Below, piece by piece: positions 25,334-34,280 of a DNA stretch of 64,000 nucleotides. The notes under the pieces are model-generated. The model had not been told where the DNA came from. It did not search any database and saw only the letters and a program-made list of their open reading frames with translations. The first letter of the stretch is position 1. The number at the start of each line of letters is the position of its first letter. Source of the stretch: Pseudobdellovibrionaceae bacterium (GTDB lineage Bacteria > Bdellovibrionota > FAC87 > UBA2466 > JACKAF01); assembly GCA_020635235.1 (NCBI GenBank), contig JACKAF010000001.1:372001-436000 (forward strand), in the 5' to 3' direction. Both the position numbers and the translations under genes were made by a program.

Positions 25334-26260
25334 ATGACCAAGATCATTGCGATTGCTAACCAAAAAGGTGGAGTGGGCAAAACCACTTCTGCGGTGAATT
25401 TGGCTGCCTGTTTGGCGGCCGCGGAACGTCGGGTTCTTTTACTCGATCTGGATCCGCAGGGGAACGCTTCAAGCGGTCTCGGATTGGAACGCGAGTTGTA
25501 CGCGGACAAGAACGTGTACCATGTCCTTATAGATGATCTTCCCTTGCAAGAAGCCATCTACCGAACCGAGTTGGAATTCTTGAGTGTTTGCCCGGCCGAC
25601 AGCAACCTTAGTGGTGCGGAGATCGAACTCGTCGGAGCCATTGCGCGCGAGCTTCGATTGAAAAACGCGTTCGCGGAGCTGGCCAAATCGGAACATGGCG
25701 CTTTCGACTATGTCTTGATCGATTGCCCGCCGTCCTTGGGCCTTCTAACCATTAACGCCCTTACAGTTTCTAACTACTATATGATCCCCCTTCAATGTGA
25801 GTATTACGCGATGGAAGGATTGGGACAGTTCCTCCATACGGTAGAGCTTGTGAAAAAAGGTCTGAACCGTGGCCTCGAGCAGTTGGGAATCTTGCTCACC
25901 ATGTTCGACAGCCGGAACAAGCTCTCGCGGCAGGTTCTTTTGGAGGTCAACAAGCACTTTAACGGGGGTGTCTTTGAGACGGTAATCCCCAGGAACGTGA
26001 AACTCAGTGAAAGCCCGAGCCATGGAAAACCGGTTATCCTTTATGATATAGGGTCCTCCGGCTCGCAAAGCTACCTTGCGCTGACCCAGGAAGTCATTGG
26101 GCGGCTAGAAGGGGCCTCGGCGGTTGCGAGTTCCACGGTCCAGGCGGTGGTTCCGTCCCAGGAGACCGAAGCGACGGAAACAGAGGAGGTGGTTGAACCC
26201 ACCCACGATGTGGCTCCGATCGTTCAAGAACATGAGGTAAATGAGCATGGCATCGGCTGA
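25334..26260 (+). CDS. parA: Chromosome partitioning ATPase ParA (Soj)
   Basis: 308 residues from ATG 25334; an in-frame GTG at 25316 would add six. The deviant Walker A KGGVGKTT (11-18), LLLDLDPQGNAS and DYVLIDCPPSLG show a small chromosomal ParA without an N-terminal DNA-binding domain. It binds DNA as an ATP dimer and moves ParB-parS complexes. The last ~50 residues form an acidic, low-complexity tail (ETEATETEEVVEPTHD) that is not usual in Soj-type proteins. The end overlaps the parB start by 14-20 nt. Confidence 0.95.
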   Translation: MTKIIAIANQKGGVGKTTSAVNLAACLAAAERRVLLLDLDPQGNASSGLGLERELYADKNVYHVLIDDLPLQEAIYRTELEFLSVCPADSNLSGAEIELVGAIARELRLKNAFAELAKSEHGAFDYVLIDCPPSLGLLTINALTVSNYYMIPLQCEYYAMEGLGQFLHTVELVKKGLNRGLEQLGILLTMFDSRNKLSRQVLLEVNKHFNGGVFETVIPRNVKLSESPSHGKPVILYDIGSSGSQSYLALTQEVIGRLEGASAVASSTVQAVVPSQETEATETEEVVEPTHDVAPIVQEHEVNEHGIG

Positions 26261-27134
26261 AATCGATAAGAAGAGTGTGTTGGGGCGGGGACTTGCGTCG
26301 CTGATTCCGGATGCGCGGGGCAATGCGCCGACCAAGCGACAGTATTTTGAATGCGATATCGAAAAAATTGTCCCCAATACCTATCAGCCAAGAAAGCTGT
26401 TCGACAAAGCGGCTTTGCAGGAATTGGTGGATTCCATCAAGGCGAATGGCATCATCCAGCCATTGATTGTGCGCATCCGTGACGGCCACTACGAGCTGAT
26501 TGCTGGGGAGCGTCGATGGCGCGCTGCGCAAAAGGCCGGGCTGACCAAGGTGCCGGTCGTGGTAAAGGAAGTCGATCAGGACGTCCATTCTCTTGAAATG
26601 GCACTCATCGAAAACATCCAGCGCCAAGAGCTGAATTGCATTGAAGAGGCCATTGCGTACCAACAACTTGTCGACCAGTTTCAGCTGTCCCACGAAGAGA
26701 TCGCGACGCGAGTGGGCAAAAGCCGTGCGACGGTGGCCAATACCATCCGCCTTCTTAAGCTGCCGGCGGTCATCCGCGAGGATATCAGTGCCGGGAAATT
26801 GACAATGGGGCATGCCCGTTCGTTGCTGGCCCTTGAGCAAACTGAAGATCAGTTGGCGGTTCGAGAGGAAATCCTGCGCGACAAATTGTCTGTACGGGAC
26901 ACCGAGAAGCGCGTGAACGAGCGGCTAAAGGCGAAGGCGGATCCCGGCGCGGCTGAAAAAGCTGCCGCCGAGCGCGACGTCCACATCCAGGCGCTGGAGG
27001 ATCGCATCCGCCGCCACTTTGGGACGAAAGCAAAAATCGTCGGTAACGCCAAGAAGGGCTTTATCCAGGTTGTTTACAGCTCTCAAGAGGATTTGAACCG
27101 CATTTCCGAGCTGCTGCTGGGTAAAGACGCCTAG
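26247..27134 (+). CDS. parB: Chromosome partitioning protein ParB (Spo0J), CTPase
   Basis: 295 residues from ATG 26247; ATG 26241 is equally possible. An LGRGLASLIPD motif near the N-terminus is the ParA-stimulating segment. The CTP-binding ParB/Srx domain has the GERRWRAAQ and ENIQRQELNCIEEA boxes. The helix-turn-helix (LSHEEIATRVGKSRATVANTIRLL) reads parS, and a C-terminal dimerisation domain follows. Four perfect parS sites lie 2-3.5 kb upstream. It overlaps parA and is followed by a bactofilin. Confidence 0.96.
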   Translation: MASAEIDKKSVLGRGLASLIPDARGNAPTKRQYFECDIEKIVPNTYQPRKLFDKAALQELVDSIKANGIIQPLIVRIRDGHYELIAGERRWRAAQKAGLTKVPVVVKEVDQDVHSLEMALIENIQRQELNCIEEAIAYQQLVDQFQLSHEEIATRVGKSRATVANTIRLLKLPAVIREDISAGKLTMGHARSLLALEQTEDQLAVREEILRDKLSVRDTEKRVNERLKAKADPGAAEKAAAERDVHIQALEDRIRRHFGTKAKIVGNAKKGFIQVVYSSQEDLNRISELLLGKDA

Positions 27135-27225
27135 CGGGGACACGCGCAAAAAGATTTCTGGCATTTTGTCCGAACAGACTACTAGGAAAACGTAGCAAAG
27201 GCGCTAATACCAAGGACAGTCACCT

Positions 27226-27642
27226 ATGTTGCCTCGTACCGATCCCTTTGATCTTCCCTCTGTCAGTCACGAAATCACCGTTGTCTTACAGAAAGGCAGC
27301 CGCCTGGAGGGCCGCCTGCAATTTGAAGGGACCGCCCGGATCGACGGAGAATTCAAAGGTGAAATCTTCACCCCCGATATTCTGCTTTTGGGAGATGACG
27401 CCCAGGTAAGCGGGCAAATCGAGGCGGATGTAGTGGTCATTTCCGGGAAGTTCACCGGAGACATTTTTGCGACCCACCGGGTGGAGATTCAGGCACCGGC
27501 TGTGGTCAAAGGTACCATCAAAACAGCCGTACTCCAGGTAGAAGAAGGGGCCGTTTTTGACGGACAGACAAAAATGCTTGGGCCTTTACCCGCACTCAGG
27601 CAAGAGCGCCACTCGGATCTCGGCGAAAGTCTCAAGCCCTAA
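27226..27642 (+). CDS. Bactofilin (polymer-forming cytoskeletal protein)
   Basis: 138 residues with a short disordered N-terminus, then the bactofilin beta-helix (about 17-115): repeats such as GSRLEGRLQFEGTARIDG, FKGEIFTPD, QVSGQIEADVVVISG and FTGDIFATHRVEI. Bactofilins self-assemble without nucleotide into filaments. In Myxococcus xanthus, BacNOP scaffolds ParA and ParB-parS near the poles, so its place 91 nt after parB suggests a segregation or polarity role here. That role is inference from context; the fold assignment is firm. Confidence 0.92.
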   Translation: MLPRTDPFDLPSVSHEITVVLQKGSRLEGRLQFEGTARIDGEFKGEIFTPDILLLGDDAQVSGQIEADVVVISGKFTGDIFATHRVEIQAPAVVKGTIKTAVLQVEEGAVFDGQTKMLGPLPALRQERHSDLGESLKP

Positions 27643-27716
27643 TCACTACTTATCCACCCGCCTGACAGGAACGGCGCAATTCCGCTCTAAGCCTTAAGAT
27701 CCTCTGCTTGCGAGCC

Positions 27717-27745
27717 TTGACACCCTCCCCCTCACCAGTTAAACC
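27717..27745 (+). promoter_or_regulatory. Possible promoter of the F1 ATP synthase operon
   Basis: TTGACA (27717-27722), a 17-nt spacer and TAAACC (27740-27745, a poor -10) lie about 93 nt before the b' gene in the 195-nt gap after the bactofilin. No convincing terminator is seen in this gap. Confidence 0.35.
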
Positions 27746-27837
27746 AGCGTAATATTTTAGGCTTTCTGCGCCAGTCCATTAATTGTTTAGGTGGCTGATC
27801 CGCATTAAGAACGTTGAATTGAATGTGAAGAGAGTAG

Positions 27838-28335
27838 ATGGGGCACGAACCAACCCTAATTCCCGATTATACCTTGTTCATCCAACTCGGCATTTTTATG
27901 GCGAGTTACCTTGTCATGCGCGCCTTGGTTTTTAAGCCGTTCGTGGAACTTCTCCAGGCACGAGAAGCCAAAACGACGGGGCTTGCGGAAAGGGCCGTGG
28001 AAGCTGAAAACGAAGCGGCGAAGTTCCGCGCTGACTACGACGTAAAGATCAATCAGGAAAAGCAGCGCGTGGCCGCCTACGTCGATGGAGAAAAGGCCAA
28101 AATCGCAGACGAAGAACGCAAGATTTTAGAAGAAGCGCGCCACTCCGCTTCGCAGCAGCTCGAAGCGGTCCGCAACAAGGTCCGCGACGAGAGCGACGCC
28201 GCTCGTACCGAACTGCATTCCAAAGTCGGAGAGTTTGCTAGCCAAATGACCAGCCGGATCCTCGGTTACTCAGTGAATATCCAGGGGGCAAAAAAGGCCA
28301 AGCACAGTGAACCGGAGGACGCTCTACGCGGCTAA
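27838..28335 (+). CDS. atpF': ATP synthase Fo subunit b' (AtpF-like)
   Basis: 165 residues: one N-terminal membrane helix (TLFIQLGIFMASYLVMRALVF, in two parts), then a long charged coiled coil to the C-terminus. It forms the peripheral stalk with the b subunit. The pair b'/b in tandem is typical of photosynthetic bacteria, Alphaproteobacteria and former Deltaproteobacteria; Enterobacteria have only b. It is the first gene of the atpF'-F-H-A-G-D-C block. Confidence 0.88.
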   Translation: MGHEPTLIPDYTLFIQLGIFMASYLVMRALVFKPFVELLQAREAKTTGLAERAVEAENEAAKFRADYDVKINQEKQRVAAYVDGEKAKIADEERKILEEARHSASQQLEAVRNKVRDESDAARTELHSKVGEFASQMTSRILGYSVNIQGAKKAKHSEPEDALRG

Positions 28336-28339
28336 TTAT

Positions 28340-28813
28340 ATGGAATACGTAATCTCCAATATCGTGAACTTTGTCGCTATGGTGGCTGTTCTCTATTTTG
28401 GTACCCGCAAAGGCGCCAAAGCCTTCGTTGCCGGAAGAAGCGAGAACATCAAAAAAAGTATGGCGGACGCTGAGGCTCTTTTTTCCAAGGCCGATGCCGA
28501 ACGCAGCGAATGGAAGGCCAACTGGGATTCCGTGGCCGCGCACTCAGAAAAACTGATGAAGGACGCGCAGACGAACGTGAATCACCTGCGGGAAAAAACT
28601 TTGACGGCTGCGCGCGAGCAATCCGCGCGCATTTCTTCCGACACCAATCGCCTGGCCCAAAGTGAAATGGAAAAAGCCAAGAGTGATTTGCAAAAAGAGA
28701 TTGTCGAAGAAAGTCTGGCGCTCTCGAAACAGTTTCTATCGGTCACGCTTGGAGAGGGCGAACGCAAAAAATTAGTAGAAGAGTCTTTGGAGCTCGTAAG
28801 CCATGCAGGATAG
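28340..28813 (+). CDS. atpF: ATP synthase Fo subunit b
   Basis: 157 residues from ATG 28340, 4 nt after the b' stop; GTG 28307 (overlapping b') would add 11. A single membrane helix near the N-terminus (ISNIVNFVAMVAVLYFGTR) is followed by a charged coiled coil. It is the partner of b' in the peripheral stalk that holds F1 to Fo. It overlaps atpH by 11 nt. Confidence 0.88.
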   Translation: MEYVISNIVNFVAMVAVLYFGTRKGAKAFVAGRSENIKKSMADAEALFSKADAERSEWKANWDSVAAHSEKLMKDAQTNVNHLREKTLTAAREQSARISSDTNRLAQSEMEKAKSDLQKEIVEESLALSKQFLSVTLGEGERKKLVEESLELVSHAG

Positions 28814-29345
28814 AGTCGCCAAAATTTACGCCAAGGCCATTTTGGATTTGGGCCTCAAAGGCAAAGAACTTCATGCGGTCCAAGAAGAGCTAGCCTCGGT
28901 CGGTGCACTTGTCGACGAGAACAAAGAGCTTGGCCTCGTTTTTTCTTCAGAGCTCTTTCGCACCGAAGAACGCATGGCCGTAATGGAAAGCCTTTATACA
29001 AAGCTCAAATGCTCTGAGGTAACAGGACGCGTGCTCAAGCTATTGGCGTCCTCCAATCGGGTAAAAAACCTTAGCGCTATCGCTCGCGAGTTGCACCTGC
29101 TTGTATCGCGAGCTGAAAACATTGTTCCGCTTCGGGTGGAGTCCCGTGACGAATTGGGTAGCGCCCAGCAAAAGAAGATCGAAGAGCGGTTCGAAAAGTT
29201 TTTTGGAAAGCCGGTGGAAGCGGATTTTGAAGTTAACCCCTCGTTGTATGGGGGCGTACGGGTTACCGCGGAAGGCACAACCTATGATGGCACGCTAGCG
29301 ACCAGGCTTGCCAGGATGAAAGAAACCCTTGTGGGAGGAGCATGA
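28803..29345 (+). CDS. atpH: ATP synthase F1 subunit delta
   Basis: 180 residues, normal length. The N-terminal helical bundle begins VAKIYAKAILDLG, and the family signature near the C-terminus is NPSLYGGVRVTAEGTTYDGT. It links the peripheral stalk to the F1 head. Overlaps of 11 nt with atpF and 4 nt with atpA show tight translational coupling. Confidence 0.94.
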   Translation: MQDRVAKIYAKAILDLGLKGKELHAVQEELASVGALVDENKELGLVFSSELFRTEERMAVMESLYTKLKCSEVTGRVLKLLASSNRVKNLSAIARELHLLVSRAENIVPLRVESRDELGSAQQKKIEERFEKFFGKPVEADFEVNPSLYGGVRVTAEGTTYDGTLATRLARMKETLVGGA

Positions 29346-30853
29346 TGCAGACCATTCGAGCGGACGAAATCAGCCAGATTATTCGCCAGCGTATTGAGGA
29401 ATTTGACCGAGAAGTACAGATTGCAGAAACCGGAACGGTTCTCAGCGTCGGTGACGGCGTGGCCCGCGTCTATGGCCTTCAAAATGCGATGGCCGGTGAG
29501 ATGGTGGAATTTTCCGGAAATACCTTCGGGATGGTGCTGAACCTTGAAGCAGAGAGCGTTGGTATCGCGATCTTCGGTGGTGTTACGACGGTAAAAGAAG
29601 GCGACACCGTAAAGCGGACGAACAAGATTTTTCAGGTGCCCGTAGGCGACGCCATGCTTGGCCGCGTGGTAAATGCGCTCGGCATTCCGGTCGACGGACG
29701 TGGTAGCATTGACGCAAAAGAGCACCGCCAAGTCGAAATTAAAGCGCCCGGAATCGTGAAGCGCCAGCCGGTTAAAGAGCCCATGCAAACGGGTATTAAG
29801 GCTATCGATGCGATGGTTCCCATTGGCCGCGGCCAGCGCGAACTGATCATTGGTGACCGCCAGACTGGAAAGACCGCGATCGCCATTGACGCCATCATCA
29901 ATCAAAAAGGCAAAGACGTTATCTGTATTTACGTTGCGATCGGACAGAAACAGTCGACGGTAGCGCAGGTGGTGGAAAAACTCCGCCAGCACGGAGCCAT
30001 GGACTACACAATTGTCGTCACCGCGACCGCGAGTGAGCAGGCACCGTTGCAGTACATTGCGCCCTACTCTGGCGTGACCATGGGTGAGTTTTTCCGGGAT
30101 AACGGAAAACACGCACTCATTGTTTACGATGATTTGACCAAACAGGCGCAGGCCTATCGTCAGCTTTCCTTGCTGCTTCGTCGCCCTCCGGGCCGCGAAG
30201 CTTTTCCCGGCGACGTTTTCTACGTACACAGCCGCTTGCTTGAGCGTGCCGCGAAACTGAGTGACGCCGAAGGTGGCGGAAGTTTGACGGCGTTGCCCAT
30301 CATCGAAACGCAGGCGGGCGACGTTTCGGCGTATATCCCTACCAACGTGATTTCGATTACCGACGGGCAGATCTTCCTCGATACGGAACTCTTCTACTCT
30401 GGTGTCCGCCCGGCGATTAACGTCGGATTGTCGGTTTCTCGTGTAGGCGGTAGCGCGCAGATCAAAGCGATGAAGAAGGTTGCCGGTAACCTGCGCCTCA
30501 GTCTCGCGCAGTACCGTGAGCTGGCAGCTTTCGCACAGTTCGGCTCCGATTTGGACAAAGCCACCCAAGACATGTTGAACCGTGGGGAACGCATGGTGAA
30601 CGTGTTGAAGCAACCGCAGTATTCGCCGCTTCCGGTGGAGAAGCAGGTGGCGATCATTTACGTCGGTGAAAAGGGTGTCTTGGACAAGCTGCCCGCCGAT
30701 CGGGTTTCTGACTACGAAAAAGGGTTTAGCGAATACTTGGAAGCGAAGCACGCGGGTCTACTACAAACCCTCCGTGAGAAGAAAGAGCTCTCGGATGATG
30801 TTAAGGCGGGCCTGGACAAAGCCATCGCTGAATACCAGGAAGTTTTTGTATAA
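29342..30853 (+). CDS. atpA: ATP synthase F1 subunit alpha
   Basis: 503 residues. The P-loop GDRQTGKTAI, the signature PAINVGLSVSRVGGSAQ and the regulatory alpha-type AIVPIGRGQRELIIGD-like region (VPIGRGQRELIIGD) are present. It forms the non-catalytic nucleotide sites of the F1 hexamer. The ATG overlaps the atpH stop by 4 nt; atpG follows after 3 nt. Confidence 0.97.
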   Translation: MMQTIRADEISQIIRQRIEEFDREVQIAETGTVLSVGDGVARVYGLQNAMAGEMVEFSGNTFGMVLNLEAESVGIAIFGGVTTVKEGDTVKRTNKIFQVPVGDAMLGRVVNALGIPVDGRGSIDAKEHRQVEIKAPGIVKRQPVKEPMQTGIKAIDAMVPIGRGQRELIIGDRQTGKTAIAIDAIINQKGKDVICIYVAIGQKQSTVAQVVEKLRQHGAMDYTIVVTATASEQAPLQYIAPYSGVTMGEFFRDNGKHALIVYDDLTKQAQAYRQLSLLLRRPPGREAFPGDVFYVHSRLLERAAKLSDAEGGGSLTALPIIETQAGDVSAYIPTNVISITDGQIFLDTELFYSGVRPAINVGLSVSRVGGSAQIKAMKKVAGNLRLSLAQYRELAAFAQFGSDLDKATQDMLNRGERMVNVLKQPQYSPLPVEKQVAIIYVGEKGVLDKLPADRVSDYEKGFSEYLEAKHAGLLQTLREKKELSDDVKAGLDKAIAEYQEVFV

Positions 30854-30856
30854 GAC

Positions 30857-31741
<885 letters not shown>

Positions 31742-31761
31742 AGATTTTGGAGGAGAGCTAA

Positions 31762-33177
31762 ATGCAGTCATTTGGAGAAATCACACAGGTGATGGGTCCG
31801 GCGGTGGACGTGGCTTTTCCGGCGGGAGCGCTTCCGCCTATTTACACGGCACTGAAAGTTACCAATGCGTCTATCGATGATAAGCAGGAAAACCTGACTC
31901 TTGAAGTGGCGCAGCACTTGGGTGATGGCTTGACCCGTTGTGTGGCGATGGATTCCACAGAAGGTTTAGTCCGCGGTATGAAAGTCCGCGATACCGGTGA
32001 GCCGATTAGCGTACCGGTAGGCCCTGAGGTTTTGGGCCGCATTCTCAACGTAATTGGTGAGCCGGTCGATGAAGGCGGCGAAGTCAAAGCGAAGAAGAAA
32101 TATCCGATTCACCGCGATCCCCCTACCTTTGAGGATCAGAGCACAGAGGCCGAGACCCTTGTAACCGGAATTAAAGTGGTGGATCTCCTCGCCCCATACG
32201 CCCGTGGCGGTAAGATTGGTCTCTTCGGTGGTGCAGGTGTAGGTAAGACCGTTTTGATCATGGAACTCATTCACAACATCGCGAAACAGCACGGTGGTTA
32301 CTCGGTGTTTGCGGGTGTGGGCGAGCGTACTCGCGAAGGAAACGATTTGTGGCTCGAAATGAAAGAGTCGGGCGTTATCGATAAGACGGCGCTGATTTAC
32401 GGGCAGATGAACGAGCCTCCGGGTGCGCGTCTTCGTGTCGGTCTGACGGCCCTTACGGTTGCCGAGTACTTCCGGGATGAAGAAGGCCAGGACGTGCTGC
32501 TCTTCGTAGACAACATTTTCCGTTTCACTCAGGCGGGTTCTGAAGTATCGGCGCTCCTAGGTCGTATCCCTTCCGCGGTAGGTTACCAACCGACCCTGGC
32601 GACGGAAATGGGTGCCTTGCAGGAACGTATTACGACGACAAAGAAAGGCTCGGTCACTTCCGTACAGGCGATTTACGTACCTGCGGACGATTACACCGAT
32701 CCCGCGCCTGCGACCACTTTTGCTCACTTGGATGCGACTACGAACTTGTCTCGTGCGCTTACGGAAAAGGGCATTTACCCGGCCGTGGATCCTTTGGCTT
32801 CCACATCGCGTTTGCTCGCTCCGGAAATTGTTGGAAACGAGCACTACGCGGTAGCGCGTGAAGTTCAGAAAACCTTGCAGCGCTACAAAGATCTGCAGGA
32901 CATCATCGCGATTCTCGGTATGGATGAGTTGTCTGACGAAGATAAGCTTGTGGTGGCCCGAGCGCGTAAGGTTGAAAAATTCCTTTCGCAGCCATTCTTT
33001 GTGGCCGAGCAGTTCACCGGCAACCCAGGGCAATACGTAGAAGTGGCGGACACCGTTCGCGGCTTTAAGGAAATTGTTGATGGGAAGCACGATGACGTGC
33101 CCGAACAGGCCTTCTACATGGTAGGAACCATCGAGCAAGCGCTTGAAAAAGCGGAGAAGCTCAAGAAGGGTGCCTAA
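31762..33177 (+). CDS. atpD: ATP synthase F1 subunit beta
   Basis: 471 residues. Walker A GGAGVGKTVLIMEL, catalytic GERTREGNDLW, the LFVDNIFRFTQAGSEVSALL segment and the DELSD(E) motif (DELSDEDK) are all present. It forms the catalytic sites of the ATP synthase. A good ribosome site (GGAGGAG) precedes the ATG. The final base is shared with the atpC start (TAATG). Confidence 0.97.
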   Translation: MQSFGEITQVMGPAVDVAFPAGALPPIYTALKVTNASIDDKQENLTLEVAQHLGDGLTRCVAMDSTEGLVRGMKVRDTGEPISVPVGPEVLGRILNVIGEPVDEGGEVKAKKKYPIHRDPPTFEDQSTEAETLVTGIKVVDLLAPYARGGKIGLFGGAGVGKTVLIMELIHNIAKQHGGYSVFAGVGERTREGNDLWLEMKESGVIDKTALIYGQMNEPPGARLRVGLTALTVAEYFRDEEGQDVLLFVDNIFRFTQAGSEVSALLGRIPSAVGYQPTLATEMGALQERITTTKKGSVTSVQAIYVPADDYTDPAPATTFAHLDATTNLSRALTEKGIYPAVDPLASTSRLLAPEIVGNEHYAVAREVQKTLQRYKDLQDIIAILGMDELSDEDKLVVARARKVEKFLSQPFFVAEQFTGNPGQYVEVADTVRGFKEIVDGKHDDVPEQAFYMVGTIEQALEKAEKLKKGA

Positions 33178-33554
33178 TGCAGATTGATATCGTAACGCCA
33201 CACCGACGTTTGGTGACGGGGGAGAGAACTGAAAAGGTGAAGCTTCCCGGCTCCAAAGGACAGATGGAGATCCTTGAAAACCACGCGGAGCTTCTATCGA
33301 CCCTAACGACGGGGCTCTTGGAGTTCAATGGTAGGCGTTTTGCTATCAGCCAGGGCTTTGTGGAAATTAAGAACGAAAAAGTAACCGTACTAGCGGAAAC
33401 CTGCGAGGAAAGCACCGAGATAGACAAGGCACGTGCGCAGGCAGCCCAGAAAAACGCAGAAGAAAAACTTCAGGGAACCCTCAGCGACGAAGACTACGAG
33501 AAATACCAGCTCAAGCTTCAACGGGCTCTAATCCGCCAGCAGTTGGTGAATTAG
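33177..33554 (+). CDS. atpC: ATP synthase F1 subunit epsilon
   Basis: 125 residues, slightly short. The N-terminal beta-sandwich (IVTPHRRLVTGERTEKVKLPG, in two parts) carries GQMEILENHAELLSTLTTG, and a helical C-terminus follows. It contacts gamma and the c-ring and can inhibit ATP hydrolysis. It overlaps atpD by one base; queE follows after 19 nt. Confidence 0.94.
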   Translation: MQIDIVTPHRRLVTGERTEKVKLPGSKGQMEILENHAELLSTLTTGLLEFNGRRFAISQGFVEIKNEKVTVLAETCEESTEIDKARAQAAQKNAEEKLQGTLSDEDYEKYQLKLQRALIRQQLVN

Positions 33555-33573
33555 AATTCGAAAGAGGAGCTCT

Positions 33574-34224
33574 TTGTTCCCTGCTGCTCTCAAAATTAAC
33601 GAAATCTTCTACAGCCTTCAGGGCGAAAGCCTGTCGGTAGGCAAACCCACCGTCTTTGTTCGTGTAGCTACCTGCAATATGCGCTGTTCGTGGTGCGATA
33701 CACGCTACGCCTTTTGGGAAGGCCACCGGATGACGGTGGAGGAGATCCTACAAGAAGTAGGCCGGTACCCTACAAAATTTGTGTGCGTTACAGGTGGAGA
33801 ACCGCTCGGCCAGCAGGCGAGCCTGTTGCTCATGCAACGTCTCCTCGAACAAGGCTACACGGTGTCGCTAGAGACCGGCGGGGGATTCAGCGTGGCTTCG
33901 GTGCCTGATGAGGTTATCAAGGTTATCGACGTCAAATGCCCGGATAGTGGCGAAACAGAGAGCATGTGCTGGGACAATCTCCAGCTGGCTGGGCCCAGGG
34001 ATCAGTTTAAGTTTGTCGTGGCGAGCAAGGTGGATTTTGACTGGGCGACCGGACTGATCCGCAAAGAAAGACTGACTGAGCGTGCGGCCGTACTTTTTTC
34101 CCCGGTAGAAGATCGTGTCCCGGCCGACTCTTTGGCCGCCTGGGTGCTAGAGAGTGGGCTCCCGGTTACCTTTCAGCTGCAGCTTCATAAGAAAATTTGG
34201 GGAAAAGACGCACGCGGTGTCTGA
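33574..34224 (+). CDS. queE: 7-carboxy-7-deazaguanine synthase (radical SAM)
   Basis: 216 residues from a TTG start with AGAGGAG upstream. FYSLQGES opens the protein. The radical-SAM cysteines are Cys34, Cys38 and Cys41 (CNMRCSWC), followed by CDTRYAFWEG and VTGGEPLGQ. It converts 6-carboxy-tetrahydropterin to 7-carboxy-7-deazaguanine, a step to queuosine. It is tucked behind atpC, probably on the same transcript, though the functions are unrelated. No other queuosine genes are in the window. Confidence 0.93.
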   Translation: MFPAALKINEIFYSLQGESLSVGKPTVFVRVATCNMRCSWCDTRYAFWEGHRMTVEEILQEVGRYPTKFVCVTGGEPLGQQASLLLMQRLLEQGYTVSLETGGGFSVASVPDEVIKVIDVKCPDSGETESMCWDNLQLAGPRDQFKFVVASKVDFDWATGLIRKERLTERAAVLFSPVEDRVPADSLAAWVLESGLPVTFQLQLHKKIWGKDARGV

Positions 34225-34245
34225 TTAGCGGATCCGGGCGTCAAT

Positions 34246-34266
34246 TATCCACAGCTTCTGTGGATA
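34246..34266. terminator. Hairpin between convergent queE and NHL lipoprotein genes
   Basis: TATCCACAG, a 3-nt loop and CTGTGGATA form a perfect 9-bp stem in the 56-nt convergent gap. No strong T-run follows on either strand, so it may be a weak bidirectional terminator. The same bases contain a perfect DnaA box (TTATCCACA, 34245-34253) and an inverted one-mismatch box, so binding by DnaA is an alternative. Confidence 0.5.
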
Positions 34267-34280
34267 GTGGTGGAATGTTT

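Noticed and set aside
26094..26840. 248-codon minus-strand ORF opposite parA/parB
   Set aside because: Antisense shadow; no family features, parA and parB are certain.
29282..30751. 489-codon ORF on the minus strand opposite atpA
   Set aside because: Low-complexity, Arg/His/Asn-rich product with no family, on the antisense of a certain gene; caused by codon bias.
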